Numbered from the stretch's first letter, positions 47,824 to 60,279 are shown. The stretch: 64,000 bases of DNA from Paramarasmius palmivorus (GCA_037176845.1 JAYKXP010000006.1:124001-188000), one strand, 5' to 3'. Notes: generated by a model not told the origin, from the letters alone. Made by a program: numbers and translations.

Positions 47824-49356
47824 TTAAGGCGTTATAATAGTCAGCCGTAGACCAGCGCCTCGTAGATACTGGAGAGATTCAAATACATCCGTTGGAATCG
47901 AATCAGATTCTTCCCCCGTAATCTGTATGGTGACCGATTCCAAACACTCCACCCCGCCCCTTGGGACAGCTCCATCATCTGGCAGCCATCTGGACTCGAC
48001 TGCCTTTCGTATAGCCTCTGCACCTTCAGGTTCTAGCTCGGGTATCTTGAGCGACAAATTCGTCAGATTTGGAAGAAAGTGAGCCGGGGATTCTAATGGA
48101 GAATAATGTTCGAGGTCCACGGAAAGCCGCGAGAGGAAATCCCTTGTAACAAGCCTCTCTTTGCGTTCCTCGACGTAAAGATCCGTCAGGGATGGCATGA
48201 CACGCAGCATCGCGATAGCTTGCTTGTCAGACATGGGCACTGACTTCAAGCGTAGGGTGGTAATCGCACAACATGACCGTTCGATGAAGGATCGGAGAGG
48301 TATATCATCAGATACAGTCCAACTCTCGGCGTTGTCGGATGATATCAAAAGGCTAGTGAGTTTGGGCAACGTTGTGTGGTCAAAGACGTTGGATAAGTGC
48401 TCTTTTCGAGAAGCGACGATAGTCATGGTTTTGACATTCGAAGTTATGTGACGGTCGACCGCTAGAGGGTTACAAATGTTAACCCGCACAGCATTCGGAA
48501 GAAGTGATAATGTGGAGAGCGTATTTGGAGAGCTGGTTTGATGCACGGTCAGGATTTTGACCTGTTGTAGGGGTATGACTAGATCCTCCACGGTCGATGG
48601 CCTTCCCACTGTTAGAGAGCGAAGTGAAGGGCAATCTCCAAAGAGGGTTAATGGGGGATCGATCCTCCGCTCGTCAAAGGTGAAGATCGAGAGAGATTCC
48701 AGTCGAGGCAGTTGCCCTCGGATGGGGTGGAATACCCGATGCTGAAGGAGTGAAGCTGACGCGCCAAGTCTGAACGAACGCCAACGAGTAGAATTCTCGA
48801 CCAAGAGTTCGAATAGGGCTAGAAATGGATGGTAATCATCCAAAGTCCCCACCACGATGTTCACTGTCAATGTGGCATTCTGGGATCGATCAAGAAATAG
48901 TCGAGCGAGCTGTAACAACAGATCCGGCGCATTTTCGACGTGGAACCAGCGAAAGATTGGGAATACCATGGAGGACCAAAGCTCTGGAGTTGCAATAGCT
49001 AACTCTCGCCATCGTGCGGAGACCATTGAAACGCTCATTGCAACAGACGTTCTCCCTTCCTCCAACATGTTGGGAGTACCACAGTGCCTGAATATCTTCA
49101 TCAGGATCTCTGGCGGCATTCTGTAGACCGGCGACAACAGAGCTCGATATTGCTTGACTGCCCGCTTCAGCCTTTTCTGCTTGTTCTCCAACGCCAAAAT
49201 AGTCGCCCGGAACTTATCGATTTCATGTTGGTTCCCTTTGATTTCAACTTCGGTATTGTGAATGCATTCCTTGATTACTGGAATGTCGGAAGGTGTGACA
49301 GTCCGCCGAAATAGATCGTCCAGAGTGGTCGAGGTTTCGCCGTGTATTCCAGTCAT
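47824..49356 (-). CDS. F-box protein with LRR-like C-terminus
   Basis: A single-exon protein of 510 residues. A helical N-terminus (IDKFRATILALENKQKRLKR) precedes the F-box: SPVYRMPPEILMKIFRHCGT and SVSMVSARWRELAIATPELW, the usual Agaricomycete form. The rest consists of leucine-rich strands and turns (LPRLESLSIFTFDERRIDPP, CPSLRSLTVGRPSTVEDLVI, LPKLTSLLISSDNAESW, LPNLTNLSLKIPELEPEG), so substrates would bind there and be offered to an SCF ubiquitin ligase. Such genes are greatly expanded in mushrooms. The substrate is unknown. Confidence 0.88.
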   Translation of the reverse strand: MTGIHGETSTTLDDLFRRTVTPSDIPVIKECIHNTEVEIKGNQHEIDKFRATILALENKQKRLKRAVKQYRALLSPVYRMPPEILMKIFRHCGTPNMLEEGRTSVAMSVSMVSARWRELAIATPELWSSMVFPIFRWFHVENAPDLLLQLARLFLDRSQNATLTVNIVVGTLDDYHPFLALFELLVENSTRWRSFRLGASASLLQHRVFHPIRGQLPRLESLSIFTFDERRIDPPLTLFGDCPSLRSLTVGRPSTVEDLVIPLQQVKILTVHQTSSPNTLSTLSLLPNAVRVNICNPLAVDRHITSNVKTMTIVASRKEHLSNVFDHTTLPKLTSLLISSDNAESWTVSDDIPLRSFIERSCCAITTLRLKSVPMSDKQAIAMLRVMPSLTDLYVEERKERLVTRDFLSRLSVDLEHYSPLESPAHFLPNLTNLSLKIPELEPEGAEAIRKAVESRWLPDDGAVPRGGVECLESVTIQITGEESDSIPTDVFESLQYLRGAGLRLTIITP

Positions 49357-49479
49357 CGCCTATACCTGCACTGAGGACCCTTTGAGCGAGCTGGCAGTAG
49401 ATGAATGAGTACTCACTCTGATTCGGAAGTGCTTTAATGCTACGGTGAGAGGAGGTCAACGACACGTTTCTGCTGATGA

Positions 49480-50095
49480 CCGTTCAGTTCTGCTTCACTT
49501 CTTCCCACGCAAGCTCCTTCTCGTCTTCATCGAAGCTTCATCCTTCATCATGCGTCAGAATCGAATTCACAACTATCGGAAGGGTCCATGAAGAAACCAG
49601 CGCGGAAAACTCGAAATTCCGAGATTTATGGAAAGTATTTAACGAACCGCGGCCGAAAACCTCTACTCACAAAGGACAAGGTCAGTATCCGAAGGAAGGC
49701 GCTGGCTACGTTCTCGGGAAGGGATTTTACTCAGCCAACGTCTTACTGTAGTGTAGGCTGAGTCAGGTGTCTTTGTAGGAGGTTGGAGAACATCACAGTC
49801 TTGTCGTACGTGATGGTTGACCGTGTCCCTCTACCTAGACTGCAGAATAGAACAAGAATTGAATGGAGTTCTCCAAGGCAAGGCATTGCGTAGCATAGGC
49901 CAGTCACTAGATGTTCACGGTCTACGACTACCTTCGATCTGCTACGTCTGCCGCCCACCGACAATCACTGCGCAACGAGGAGGCGTAGAAGCTCACCGGT
50001 ATATGCTGTCTGAGCCATCTGGGCCTCCAGCATCGATGCATTACGGCCGCTGCGCTGATGAGTTCGGTCGCACGAGTAACACATTAACGTCGTAG
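49480..50095. repeat. Duplicated block upstream of array gene A1
   Basis: Matches 56640-57215 in long collinear stretches, for example CCCACGCAAGCTC...CGTCTTC, GCGTCAGAATCxAATTCACA, GTAGGCTGAG, GAACAAGAATTGAATG and GGCGTAGAxGCTCACCGG. It carries no convincing ORF, lies about 180 bp before the start of A1, and its copy lies about 620 bp before A2. It marks the ancestral left edge of the duplicated unit. Confidence 0.75.
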
Positions 50096-50274
50096 CTGTG
50101 ATGGTTTTGACGCAAATGCTATCCCAAACGCTTGATTAATGCTCGCTGCCCAAGGGCAATCACCGAAGAGACTTCAAATTTATCAAACCTTGCACCGAGA
50201 ACGCCTAAGAACACTCCCTCCTAGTTCTTCGGCATCATCAGCTTCCTCCCTTGTACTATCATCTACTCTTCGCG

Positions 50275-52393
50275 ATGAGCATCCAAAACTCTTCACGAGT
50301 TTCGATTCGTGGCAAAGCGACGCTAAACAGCGTCAAGGGATACCAAGTCAACAATAATCAAGCGGTCATTACAGAAGTGGCCAATTTCATCAATCAGAGA
50401 GAGGAGGAACGTACCGAATATGACGAAGTAAGTGGTATAGGTCTCTAGACTATCACCGATTACTAATGAGCTTTACAGTTTGAATCTGTAAAGCGGGGAT
50501 ATATAGTCGTTATAAAGGACCTACATTCGGAGAACCTCGAAAAGTGGAAATGGAATCAGGGAAATGGGCAATGGAGCGGGCAACTGCTTCGTGAATCCAA
50601 GAGGTCTATTTGCACCATCCGAGTTCACCCCGACCGGCAATCCAAGTACACTGCGATGATCTATGAAGGCAAAGATGCCCACGCTTTCTGGGAAGAAGAC
50701 TTTCAGCGGTTCTCGGGCTCTAGGTTCGTTTCTGAACGCTGTCATGGACCAAATTGGCTGAAAAGCTTACCAGGAATGCCACCTCAGTTCAACTTTTTGG
50801 TCTCAATCGTTCTGAGATTCCGGTGCTGATATTTCACGATGGTGTGTTTACAAGTACTTCCCCCACTCAGTGGCCTATCTCATCTAACATTGCAGAACTG
50901 GTACCATTGGGACATTGTTATAGACGGTCATTCTGGGGTGCTCTTTATGTCGAACATTTGGCGGTTAGTCTAGAAAACATCGTTGATATCAGGAACTCAA
51001 CCACTATCTCTACATACAGGACAGTCAATGTATTAGTTGTGACTTATGGGTAGACTCAAGGGGTTATATCTCGGGCGGACCCGCAGGACCAAATTTTGAA
51101 AGTTCTCCCCTTGATTCGAGAACTGATCGTTCAATTCTCCTCCATTCCACTATGAATATGCTGAAAAACGACACGTCGTTCCAGTTTTTTAACAGGTTTC
51201 GCTCACAAGCACTGGATAACAACGTTGTGGAATGCGCATCCAATTTTGATGCTTTCAACGAGTACCTCCCGCGTCTCGACGAGTTGCTCCCAAACTTGAG
51301 ACTGCCAGACTTATGTCGCTGCGAGGACTATATCCAGCTTGATTGGTGGGACGACTATCCCTATCTCGGGAAGCTCTTACCGGACGGGTCTTGTCGATGT
51401 CTGGTGGAAATGATAGGTGGTTTGCGTTTTGACACCGTTTACTGTTCTTCACTGGAGCCCGTTGCATGGTGGCCACCTGATGGTGGTAGACTGTGGCAAT
51501 GCTTCAACGTACGAGAGCTTTTCAATCAAACGTCACTTAGAGACGGTTCAACACGGTGAGCACCAAAATGCTCTCCAGTGTATTTGATGCTGATGTCTAC
51601 AGCTTCACATTGGATACCATCACCGGAGATTTCACACTTGACAGCATGTCAAGTATGAAATTCTTGAAAGCATGGTTAGCCCAATCCTCACGGGTTATCA
51701 GTGAGCTCGACTTGATAGGAAAAGAGGAAGTATGCTGTGCGTGTTTATAGCCATTCTACCCTGTTATGCACGTAGCTTACAGACCATACTATCTTGATAG
51801 TTGCAGTTTCCCCGCCCGTACTAGGATTAAAAGTGCTACATTCAAGGGGCCAATATGCCGGTCTTGTAGCATTTTTCAAGTTTTGTGACGGCGAAGAACC
51901 ACCTCCAATCTACCTCTTCATTCATCGCTACCCCAACACTATATCGGAGGTCTCATCGTGGCTAGATGAATGTATACCAACCCACTTTTGGTCGTTCGAC
52001 GAGACTGGCCAGAATCAGATGTCATGGGACGAATGTGAGGAGTGGGGACTTCCGTACCTCATCCCATATTTCAATGACATATTTGGAGACGACGATGCAA
52101 TATTGGAAACATGGCCAACCGAGGTTTACAACGCCCTCCGCGAATGGCAAATTGTCCAAGGATTTGATCCCACCACTGCCGATTTCGCGCGGCATCTGGG
52201 TTATCCCGAGTTGGAGATCATGAGTATGCCGAAGAAGACAAATACACAGTCTGAACAAGCTCAGCGTTCGTTCTCAATCCTTTATTATCCCGACGAGTTC
52301 GCTTATACCTCCGATCCAGACAAAGAAAACAAGCCCACCTCTTCGTGGTGGGAAGCTATTGCGGGGTCAGGGATCAGCGCATTTGCGTTGTAG
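50275..52393 (+). CDS. Array paralogue A1, unknown family with N-terminal NVGxxQxNN-type motif
   Basis: Unrecognised family of about 600 residues in about eight exons. Start: SRVSIRGKATLNSVKGYQVN, an Asn-rich beta-like motif, then ERTEYDE. Next block: KRGYIVVIKDLHSENL, SICTIRVHPDRQSKYTAMIY and FWEEDFQRFSGSR. Then VQLFGLNRSEIPVLIFHD and ELVPLGHCY. Middle: ISGGPAGPNFESSP, GGLRFDTVYCSSLEPVAWWP. C-terminal block: GDFTLDSMSSMKFLKAWLAQ, YAGLVAFFKFCDGEEPPPIY, THFWSFDETGQNQMSWDECE and GFDPTTADFARHLGYPELEI, ending SWWEAIAGSGISAFAL. There is no signal peptide, membrane helix or catalytic motif that I know. I recall similar multigene families in Agaricomycetes, all uncharacterised. It looks intact. Confidence 0.78.
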
Positions 52394-52659
52394 ATGGATA
52401 CTGGCAGCGGTTTAGCTTTAGCAATTTGACCGTTAATTAGACCCTTTGTATCGATGTATACACAATTCGAGTTTAAATTTGAAGGCATTCTGAATAAACC
52501 GTGACTCGTATGCCATCTTGCTGTGTTTAAGACCACAGGACCCAGAACAGAGATACATTAAGCATATATTTTCGAGCGGTCTAGTATATTTGTGTAACTC
52601 GAACCCGAAGGAGGAGGAGCGCTCCTATGAAACTCTGTAGATTCTAGTTTGCTGGGCTA

Positions 52660-53420
52660 GAAGCATGCGTCAATACCTCGAGAACGGGAGATACGTGCCT
52701 CTGCACCCAAAGAGTTGGGTACACGCGTTCTTCGTATTATTAGAGGCATCGGCGTGTAGGTTGTCCAAGGGAACACACGGGATGGAATTGAATATGGGTT
52801 CAGTCGTTGCCACTGAGTGGAGTGTTTACAGCCTTTTTTACTATACGGACTGTCAGCCAGAGTTCGATGTGAGAGACCCCGCCGCACCCTGGGGCCTGAA
52901 CCCATTGAATAGTTGTTTACATTGGCTTTTTAGTAGTTGATCTCTTCTGGGTAGAGTTGGGGGGAACACCGTGACTTAGGAGCGGACCGTGGAGAGTACG
53001 TCTGGGCACTCGATGGTGGGCAGTAATTGAGATTGAAAGGGTGCTATGATATGCAAACTTCAAAAAGTTATATGGGAACGAGTAATGTTGAGGAGTAGAT
53101 CGATACGTACTATTCCTCCGACTATCGAGAGCGTTGATAGGTGAGCCGGTGTCCAGGTGTGTTTTTTTTCGTAGTCGAGCTGTATGTGTTCTAACACTAG
53201 ATGTCGGGACTGCCGCTGGAGGCATTTAAGAAGGAACCGGTAAGACTTGAGGCGCTTTGAGTTGGGTTTAACGCTGAGGTGAGAGGCATAAGAGTTCAAG
53301 GCTTCAAGCTTCAAGAATCAACGCAGTACAAGAGCTTGAGCTGGTGTGTTGCCAGAAAATGAACGGGGCAGCCGGGCCGGTGCTGGTACCTCACGACTCC
53401 GCTGAGTACTTTCACAACGC
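52660..53420. repeat. Duplicated spacer downstream of A1
   Basis: Collinear with 60280-60800: TTGGGTACACGCGTTCTTCGTA, GGTTGTCCAAGGGAACACAC, CTATACGGACT, GAGAGCGTTGAT, GGTGAGAGGCA and GCCGGGCCGGTG recur in the same order. A shorter piece recurs at 56460-56585. No gene was seen. The whole gap 52394-53842 between A1 and B1 otherwise holds 3' sequence and the B1 promoter. Confidence 0.72.
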
Positions 53421-53842
53421 ATGACTCGTTCTCTACTCTCACCTCCTCTTCCCAGTGACTCTGTCATGCTAAGAATTAGTCCTTCTCTAGCGTGTCATAG
53501 GACCCAAAGGGCGTCTAACATTACCATCTCCAACCAGGGCCTAGGCAGATGACATGGCATCGGCGACGAGACACCGGCCAGGAATCAATATCGCAACTCA
53601 AGGGATGGGATGGGCTTCTGGGTAGCCTAGGCGAGTGCGTGCCGAGGTGGCAACAGGGAGCCTTTGGGCCTTCAATGCAGACTGTGCGGTGATTGTTACT
53701 CTTTTTCGTCTTTGCTGTAAAAACTGACGTGCGCCATCTGTCGACTATCGCCAAGCGATCTTCTCAACGACATGCGGCTGTTAAGACACGACATCCAATA
53801 TACCCCTTGCTTCTGTACCACTATCATCACCTCTGCTTCGGA

Positions 53843-56125
53843 ATGAGCATCAAGGACTCGCAGGTCGTCATTCGAGGCACAAACAAACTGATCAACGTCG
53901 GAAGAGACCAGTACAATAACAGCAACAACCAAACTATCTTCGTGGAGGTGACTAATTTCATGAATGAGACAGCGGCGAAACGCACTGAATACGACGAAGT
54001 AAGCTTAGATGTTCATCGTGGATCTCATGTGCTGACTGAGAGCTTTGTAGTTTACAACCGTCAAAAGAGGTGATATCAAGGTCGTGAAGGATACACATTC
54101 CGGGGAGCTCAATAAATGGGAATGGAATTGGGAAACCGGGCAGATGGTTGTCGGTCGATCACTCAAGTGTCGACAGACTGTTTGTACTGTTGAGATCTAT
54201 CCTAACCGACAAGACAAGTTCACCGCAGTGTTTTACGAGGGAGATGACGCTCAAGCTGTCTGGGAGTGTGGTTTTGAGCGATACTCGCGTATTAGGTTTG
54301 TTTCCGAACTCTATGAAATGCGAATGAAAAGACAAAGTATTTCAAACGCTTTCAGGGATGCGAGTTCTCTTCAACTCTTTGGTCTCAACCGTTCCGAGGT
54401 CCCAATGTTGATTTTTCACGACGGTATGCATCTAATCGCTTCTATCTCAACGTGAATCAACTACAACAATAATCTTAGAACTGATACCCCTGGGTCATTT
54501 CTATGTCAACTCGTTCTGGGGCGATGTCTTTCTCGGGTATTTGGAGGTCAGTCTACATTGATCCAGCTGCGAAATACTTGAAACTCATATATATCATCTA
54601 TGATGTTAGGATACTCTGAAGTGCGGCTACCGTTGGAATTTCTGGATGAATACAAAGGGTACTTTTTGCGGGGGACCAAAAGGCCCATATTTCGAGGCCA
54701 CTCCTATTATTAATAAGGAATCAATTCTTGTACCCCCAACTGCAAACATGCTGCAAGACGACACCTCACTCCATTTGTTTGCAAAGCACAAATCGCGAAA
54801 GCTCGACAAATGTATCCTGAGCTGTGCGCACCGGCGATGGGTTGGCGAGCATAGCTATGGCCGCTCAACCTTGGAAGACCAATTCTTCAAGAATCACGAC
54901 CAGTTGGGGTGGACCTTCAGGCTTTGGGAGACACCCCAGCATCCTCCAACGGAGATCGTTGGCGGTTTACGTTTTGATATCATCTACTCTTCGTCACTGG
55001 AGCCTGTTGCAAAGTGGCCACAGGGAGGTGAGCCATTTTGGGTATGGACGGAATGTGATTTGGAGGAAGAGGAGGAATGGGAGGATTGGCCCAGGTTGGG
55101 CAAAAAACGAAAGCTTATTGGCAGTACATTGGTCGGCGACGGGTTGAATCGGTGCGCAAGGGTATTGTTCTGAACTTCATAATATTGATTCCCGCAGTTT
55201 TCGGTTGGATACTGATGGAGAATTCAACATTTTGGGTGAATGCTATAGTTGGAAAATCGGGGAAAGTTGGCTGGCACAATCTCCACGGGTGATGACCGCA
55301 CTCAGGATGAAGGGATTGGAAAGGGAATGTTGTACGTGTTTGCTCTCTGTCATGCATCCAATGACGGCTTAACAGTTTTCTCAACAGTTGTAGTTGACCC
55401 TCCTGCAGTAATGTTAAACACACCCCGGTCATGCCAATACGATGGCCTTGTAGCATTTTTCAGGCTTTGCGACGGCGAAGAACCACCTTCCATCTACCTC
55501 TTCATCCATCCCGGTCCCTCCTGTATACCAGAGCTCATCTCGTGGCTGGACGAAAGTACCCCAGCCTTTTTCTGGTCGTTTAATGAGACTGGTCAGACCC
55601 ACATGTCACAAGATGAATGTGTAGAATGGGGACTTCCATACTTCATACCTCAAATTGATGATATCAGTTCAGATATGACGCTGCACCCATGGCCAACCGA
55701 TGTTTATGATGCCCTCTACGATTGGCAAGTCGTCCGAGGTTTCGATCCCACCACTGCTGATTTTGCTCGATGTTTGGGATATCCAGAGCTCGAGATCTTA
55801 GGTTTGCCAAAGAAGCGATTCGAAAGAACTCAAGGTTAGTCCGAATTACATTTCATACCTAGCGTTTGTTCATTAACATTCAGAAGGCGAAACCAATACA
55901 AACTCCCATGCGAGAGTTGGAGTTCAGACAGAAGGTCAGAGACCAGCTAAGAAAAGGGCCGAGATTCCACGTACAGGCGTGGTTCGACCGGCACATTTGC
56001 AGCAGTTCAAGAATGTATCAATATCAACAGCAGTCAGCATGGAAGCAGTCGGCCGTAGTGAGTTAGTAGATGGGGATGCTTGTCAGCTGCGTAGTGCCCT
56101 CACCAGGTTGGTTGGGAAATTTTAA
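53843..56125 (+). CDS. Array paralogue B1, same family, different C-terminus
   Basis: Start: SIKDSQVVIRGTNKLINVGR with DQYNNSNNQTIFVEVTNFMN, the clearest form of the Asn/Gln motif. Then KRTEYDE and blocks shared with A1: RGDIKVVKDTHSGELNKWEW, VCTVEIYPNRQDKFTAVFYE, SLQLFGLNRSEVPMLIFHD, ELIPLGHFYVNSFWGD, GTFCGGPKGPYFEATP, GGLRFDIIYSSSLEPVAKWP, YDGLVAFFRLCDGEEPPSIY, AFFWSFNETGQTHMSQDECV and GFDPTTADFARCLGYPELEI. After ERTQ a final exon (from about 55884) gives GETNTNSHARVGVQTEGQR and a basic, hydrophilic tail ending LRSALTRLVGKF at TAA (56123-56125). This tail differs from A1 and A2 and separates the B type. It appears intact. Function unknown. Confidence 0.76.
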
Positions 56126-56639
56126 CGGGTTCTTCTCGCATGTACATCGATCATTGGCTGTAACGTACACAATTCGAATGTATCCGTTAATCGACTATAG
56201 GCAAGCACCAGGGAATTCCGATTCAGCAGACTCGGATATCTTGGTCAAGCTGACGCCAAGTTGCGATTAGAATATTCCCTCTTTGGCATACTGCGCATTG
56301 CCTTGATTGTTACGGCCTGAGGGCGGAGTGGAGTGATTTGTTCGGATGGCTGCGTTTGTTGGTGGAAGTGTGTATTGAGTTGTACGTTGATTCAGCTTGT
56401 CACTACAGTGGGCGGATGAGTGCGATGTGTAAGAAGCATCCGATGTCACTCACTGGTCAATGCGCCTTGAATAGCTCGAGAACGGGAGATACGTACCTCT
56501 GTTGAATTTGGGCTCGTCGTTGCCAAGTGGAGTGTCTATAGCTTTTCTGCTATACGGACTGTCAGTCAGCCAAAGATCGTGAGAAAACCCTGCACCCCCA
56601 CTTGGGTTTCTCTTGAGTAGTAGAGTTGAGACCCTGTTT
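56126..56639. other. B1 3' flank with short copy of the A-spacer
   Basis: No gene. The segment 56460-56585 repeats part of the spacer seen after A1 and A2 (AATAGCTCGAGAACGGGAGATACGT, GTGGAGTGTCTATAGC, CTATACGGACTGTCAG), showing that both members of the unit share a common 3' flank. Confidence 0.55.
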
Positions 56640-57215
56640 CCGCTCCCACGCAAGCTCTTTTCGTCTTCTTCGTTCTTCGTTCATCAGGCGTCAGAATCAA
56701 ATTCACAGTTACCAGGAGGGTACATGAAGCAAACAGCGCGAAAATCGGACTACATAGAAGGTCTATAAACGAAACGTAGCCGAGAACTTCTGTCAGCTAC
56801 TTCAGGGCTACTTTTTCGGGAATGGATTTTACCCAGCAAATATTACATTGCGGTGTAGGCTGAGCTATGTATGTCTGTAGGAGGTACGTTTGTGCTACTT
56901 CACCCCTTATCATACTTACAGACAATATAACAGTGAATCAGACCGCTGAATTGAACAAGAATTGAATGAAGTTCTCCAATGCACTCGGAGGCAAGGCAAT
57001 GCGTAGCAATCACTAGCACATTCGCAGTGTACGACTACACGACCTTCGATCTGCTACCTCTACCGCCTCTCGATACAATTTTCCTATATCTCTCGAAATT
57101 ATTGTGCAGCGAAGAGGCGTAGAGGCTCACCGGGATGTGTATAATATGCTGTCCGAACCCTCTGTGCCTTCGACGTCGAGTCATCACAGCTGCCGCGCTG
57201 ATGAGTTGGTAGATC
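56640..57215. repeat. Duplicated block upstream of array gene A2
   Basis: Second copy of 49480-50095, diverged by substitutions and small indels. The following 57216-57839 is AT-rich with no gene and contains the A2 promoter. TTTTAATACCG near 57760-57770 is not a good TATA match. Confidence 0.72.
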
Positions 57216-57839
57216 AACGTACGTTGTTTGCTCTACTAACACCTCTCAATCTACGCGCTCTAAACACTTGCCACGAAACATTTTATATGTCGAGTACAAG
57301 GCGGCAGGAAATTCAAGTCCCCAGAAATTCGATGCAATCGCAGAAACTGCCGTACTGCCACGCAGATACATACCACCACCACAATCCACGTATTTGACGT
57401 GCCCCCTCAGTCGTTGGCCTCATATCATCTCTATTTCTACCTATGTACCCAGGGAGTGTGAGTATTGGACTCGACGCATTAGACGCCTTCAACTTACAGT
57501 TAGCGAGCGGTGTGAAGACTTTTTTGGTGACGTCGTTGTCACCATGGCCTGTCACTGTACTACTACTTATCTATGACTTGTAGTTTCGCTTTTCATCGGA
57601 ATTTCCGCGTTTTCTGATTGCTATCCTATGCAAAATCTGAACGGAGTTTCGCCGGTCTATTCCTGTCTATTCCCATGCAAAGGCTATTTTAACAAGGCAA
57701 GAGTACAAAACCTAGAAAGCCAAAAACTCAAATGATTTTGCTGTTGACAGTTTCGATATTTTAATACCGCCCGCTCGTATCCTCCTATACCATCACTCTC
57801 AGCTCTCCTCTCCCGACCTAGTACCCTTTGCTTCTTGAG

Positions 57840-60040
57840 ATGAGCTTCGAGAACCACTCACGAGTCTCTGTCCGAGGCAGAGCGACGCTGAACAACGTAG
57901 GGGGGAATCAAATCAATAACAACTACGCCCATACCGCTGCGCAAGTTATCAACTACAACACACAGGTCGCAGGAGAACGCACAGAATACGATGAGGTGAG
58001 CGTATATCTTCTGTCAACGCCCTTCAAAGGCTGATCGGAGGATTTGTTAGTTTGAATACGTAAAGAGGGGGCACATCGTTACCGTGAAGGACATAGGCTC
58101 CACCCAGCTCAAGGACTGGCATTGGAAGTGGCAAAGCGGGGAATCAGTCAGGGGTCGGTTACGCAGATGCCAACAAACTATCTGCACTGTCAAAATCTAT
58201 CCTGACCGGCGATCGAAGTTCACCGCGGTAATTTATGATGGCGATGACGCTCACGAACTCTGGGAGCGAGACTTTCAGCGATTCTCGCGAAGTAAAATGT
58301 TCGTCTTGGAATCGTCATGCAGAAATATGTACTTAACTGAACTGTTACCAGGGAAACCGGCTCCGTTCAACTCTTTGGTCTCAACCGGTCCGAGGTTCCG
58401 ATGTTGATTTTCCATCACGGTGAGCTTGAAGCTTGACGTTCTTCAAGTTCTCAAAGGAATGACCAACGTCCAGAGCTGATACCCCTGGGACATTTTTACA
58501 TGAAATCATTCTGGAGCGATGTTTATATCTGGCATTTGGCGGTTGGTGAAGTTCTTGTATCTGTTCAACACATTCGAACTCAAATGCCCACAGAAGGATC
58601 TGGACTGCTATCCTCATGAAATGTGGATGGACTCGCAAAGCACTATATGCAGGGGCCCAGAAGGTCCACATCTTGAAGCCACATCCCTTTTCCCCGACAA
58701 ATCGATCTTCGTTCCCTCAACCAGCACTATGCTAGAAGGCGATGCCTCGTTCCGCTTCTTTGCCAATTTCGGTTCGCAAGCCCTCGACAATTGTGTTCTG
58801 GACTGTGCACAGGACCGATGGGAATTCACATACCTTGACGAGCTGCTCCCGATGGATGATGATCTGCTTGACTGGACGGAAGCATATTTCTATCTTATGG
58901 AACTTTTTGGGGATCCTGATGGCCCACTCCTGGACTGCGAAATGACAAGCATCGGTTCCTACGCTCAGGGCGGCAGTCAGCCTGACTGGACGCAAGAATA
59001 TCCCTATGTGCTGGAACTTTTCTACGGGCTGCCCTCTGACCTAGGAATGAATATCGCTCGCGGTTTGCGTTTTGATACTGTATACTCCGCTTCACTAGCA
59101 CCCATAGCAAGATGGCCACTGGACAATAGTAGATCATGGTTTTGTATAGAAGACATAGGAAAAGAAGGAAACGAAGGGAGACAAGGATTAGTCAACAGAA
59201 AATTGGTCGGAGATGGGTTGACGCGGTGAGTGAGGCTCCTGTCCTTGGTGATTCACGATACTGATGGTTGCAGTTTCACTTTCATTCTGGAAAGTCAGTA
59301 CTCAATAAATGGTTCCTTCGGGGACAGGGGTTTCTGGGAGGGCTGGTTAGCGCAGTCCTCTTGGGTGATCGACGCTCTTGAAATGACAGGCAAGGAGGAT
59401 AAATGCTGTATGTCTACATCGCAGATCTCCTATGCAATAAGCTCTGATATTCTTTCTCGACAGTTGTGGTTCTACCACCCAGTCTGAAGCTACGAAGCAT
59501 TCCGCGTGCGGGTCAATATGTCGGTCTTGCAGCGTTTTTCAAGTTATGCGACAGCGAACCACCACCCATCTACCTCTTCATTCACCCTGCTCCTACATGT
59601 CTACCAGAACTCGTCTCATGGTTGAGTGGATATCAACCAACCTATTTCTGGTCTTTTGACGAGACTGGGCGGACCCAAATGTCAGACGATGACTGCGAGG
59701 AATGGGGGCTCCCACAGCTGTACCACACACATCATATTAGTTCCATTCAATTACGGACATGGCCAGATAACGTTTACAAAGCTCTGCGCGACTGGCAGAT
59801 TGCTCGAGGATATGATACTGCCACCGCCGACTTTGCACGCCATCTGGGTTATCCCGAGTTGGAAATTATCGGTCCGCCGAAGAAGACAAACGCCCAATCC
59901 ACAGAAGTTCAGGGTTCGTTTTCTATCCTTTTCATCCAGACGAGTTTGTTCATACTTCCGATCCAGATAACGTGGCCAAGCTAACCTCTTCATGGTGGGA
60001 AGCCATCGCAGGTTCAGGAATTAGCGCGTTTGCGCTATAG
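57840..60040 (+). CDS. Array paralogue A2, same family, C-terminal frameshift
   Basis: Start: SFENHSRVSVRGRATLNNVG with GNQINNNYAHTAAQVINY, closest to A1. Family blocks follow: KRGHIVTVKDIGSTQLKDWH, ICTVKIYPDRRSKFTAVIYD, GLRFDTVYSASLAPIARWPL, FWEGWLAQSSWVIDALEMTG, YVGLAAFFKLCDSEPPPIYL, YFWSFDETGRTQMSDDDCEE and TADFARHLGYPELEIIGPPK. The middle region (about 58860-59030) is longer than in A1. After QGSFSIL the frame breaks at about 59937-59945: the current frame ends at TAA 59982-59984, but the shifted frame carries DEFVHTSDPD and SWWEAIAGSGISAFAL to TAG 60038-60040, exactly as in A1. One lost base explains it. The shortened protein would still keep all upstream blocks. Confidence 0.74.
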
Positions 60041-60279
60041 ATGGATACTGGGAGCAGTCTAGCTTTAGCGATTTGATCATTAAGTGGATCCTTTGTACCG
60101 AGTACTGTATACACGATTCGGATTTCAACCTGAAAGCATCCTGAATAAACCGCGACTCGTGATCCATCTTGCTTCAGGAATCGCCGTGTTTAAGACCACA
60201 GAACCCAAAACAGAACGAGAGGTATCCCTGTGATGTTTTGCAGGGTAGGTTTTAGAGTTTGCTGGGCTAGAAGGTATAC

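Noticed and set aside
59928..59953. 26-bp GT-AG intron that would restore the A2 frame
   Set aside because: Far below the 50-60 bp introns of this genome; A1 has coding sequence at the same place.
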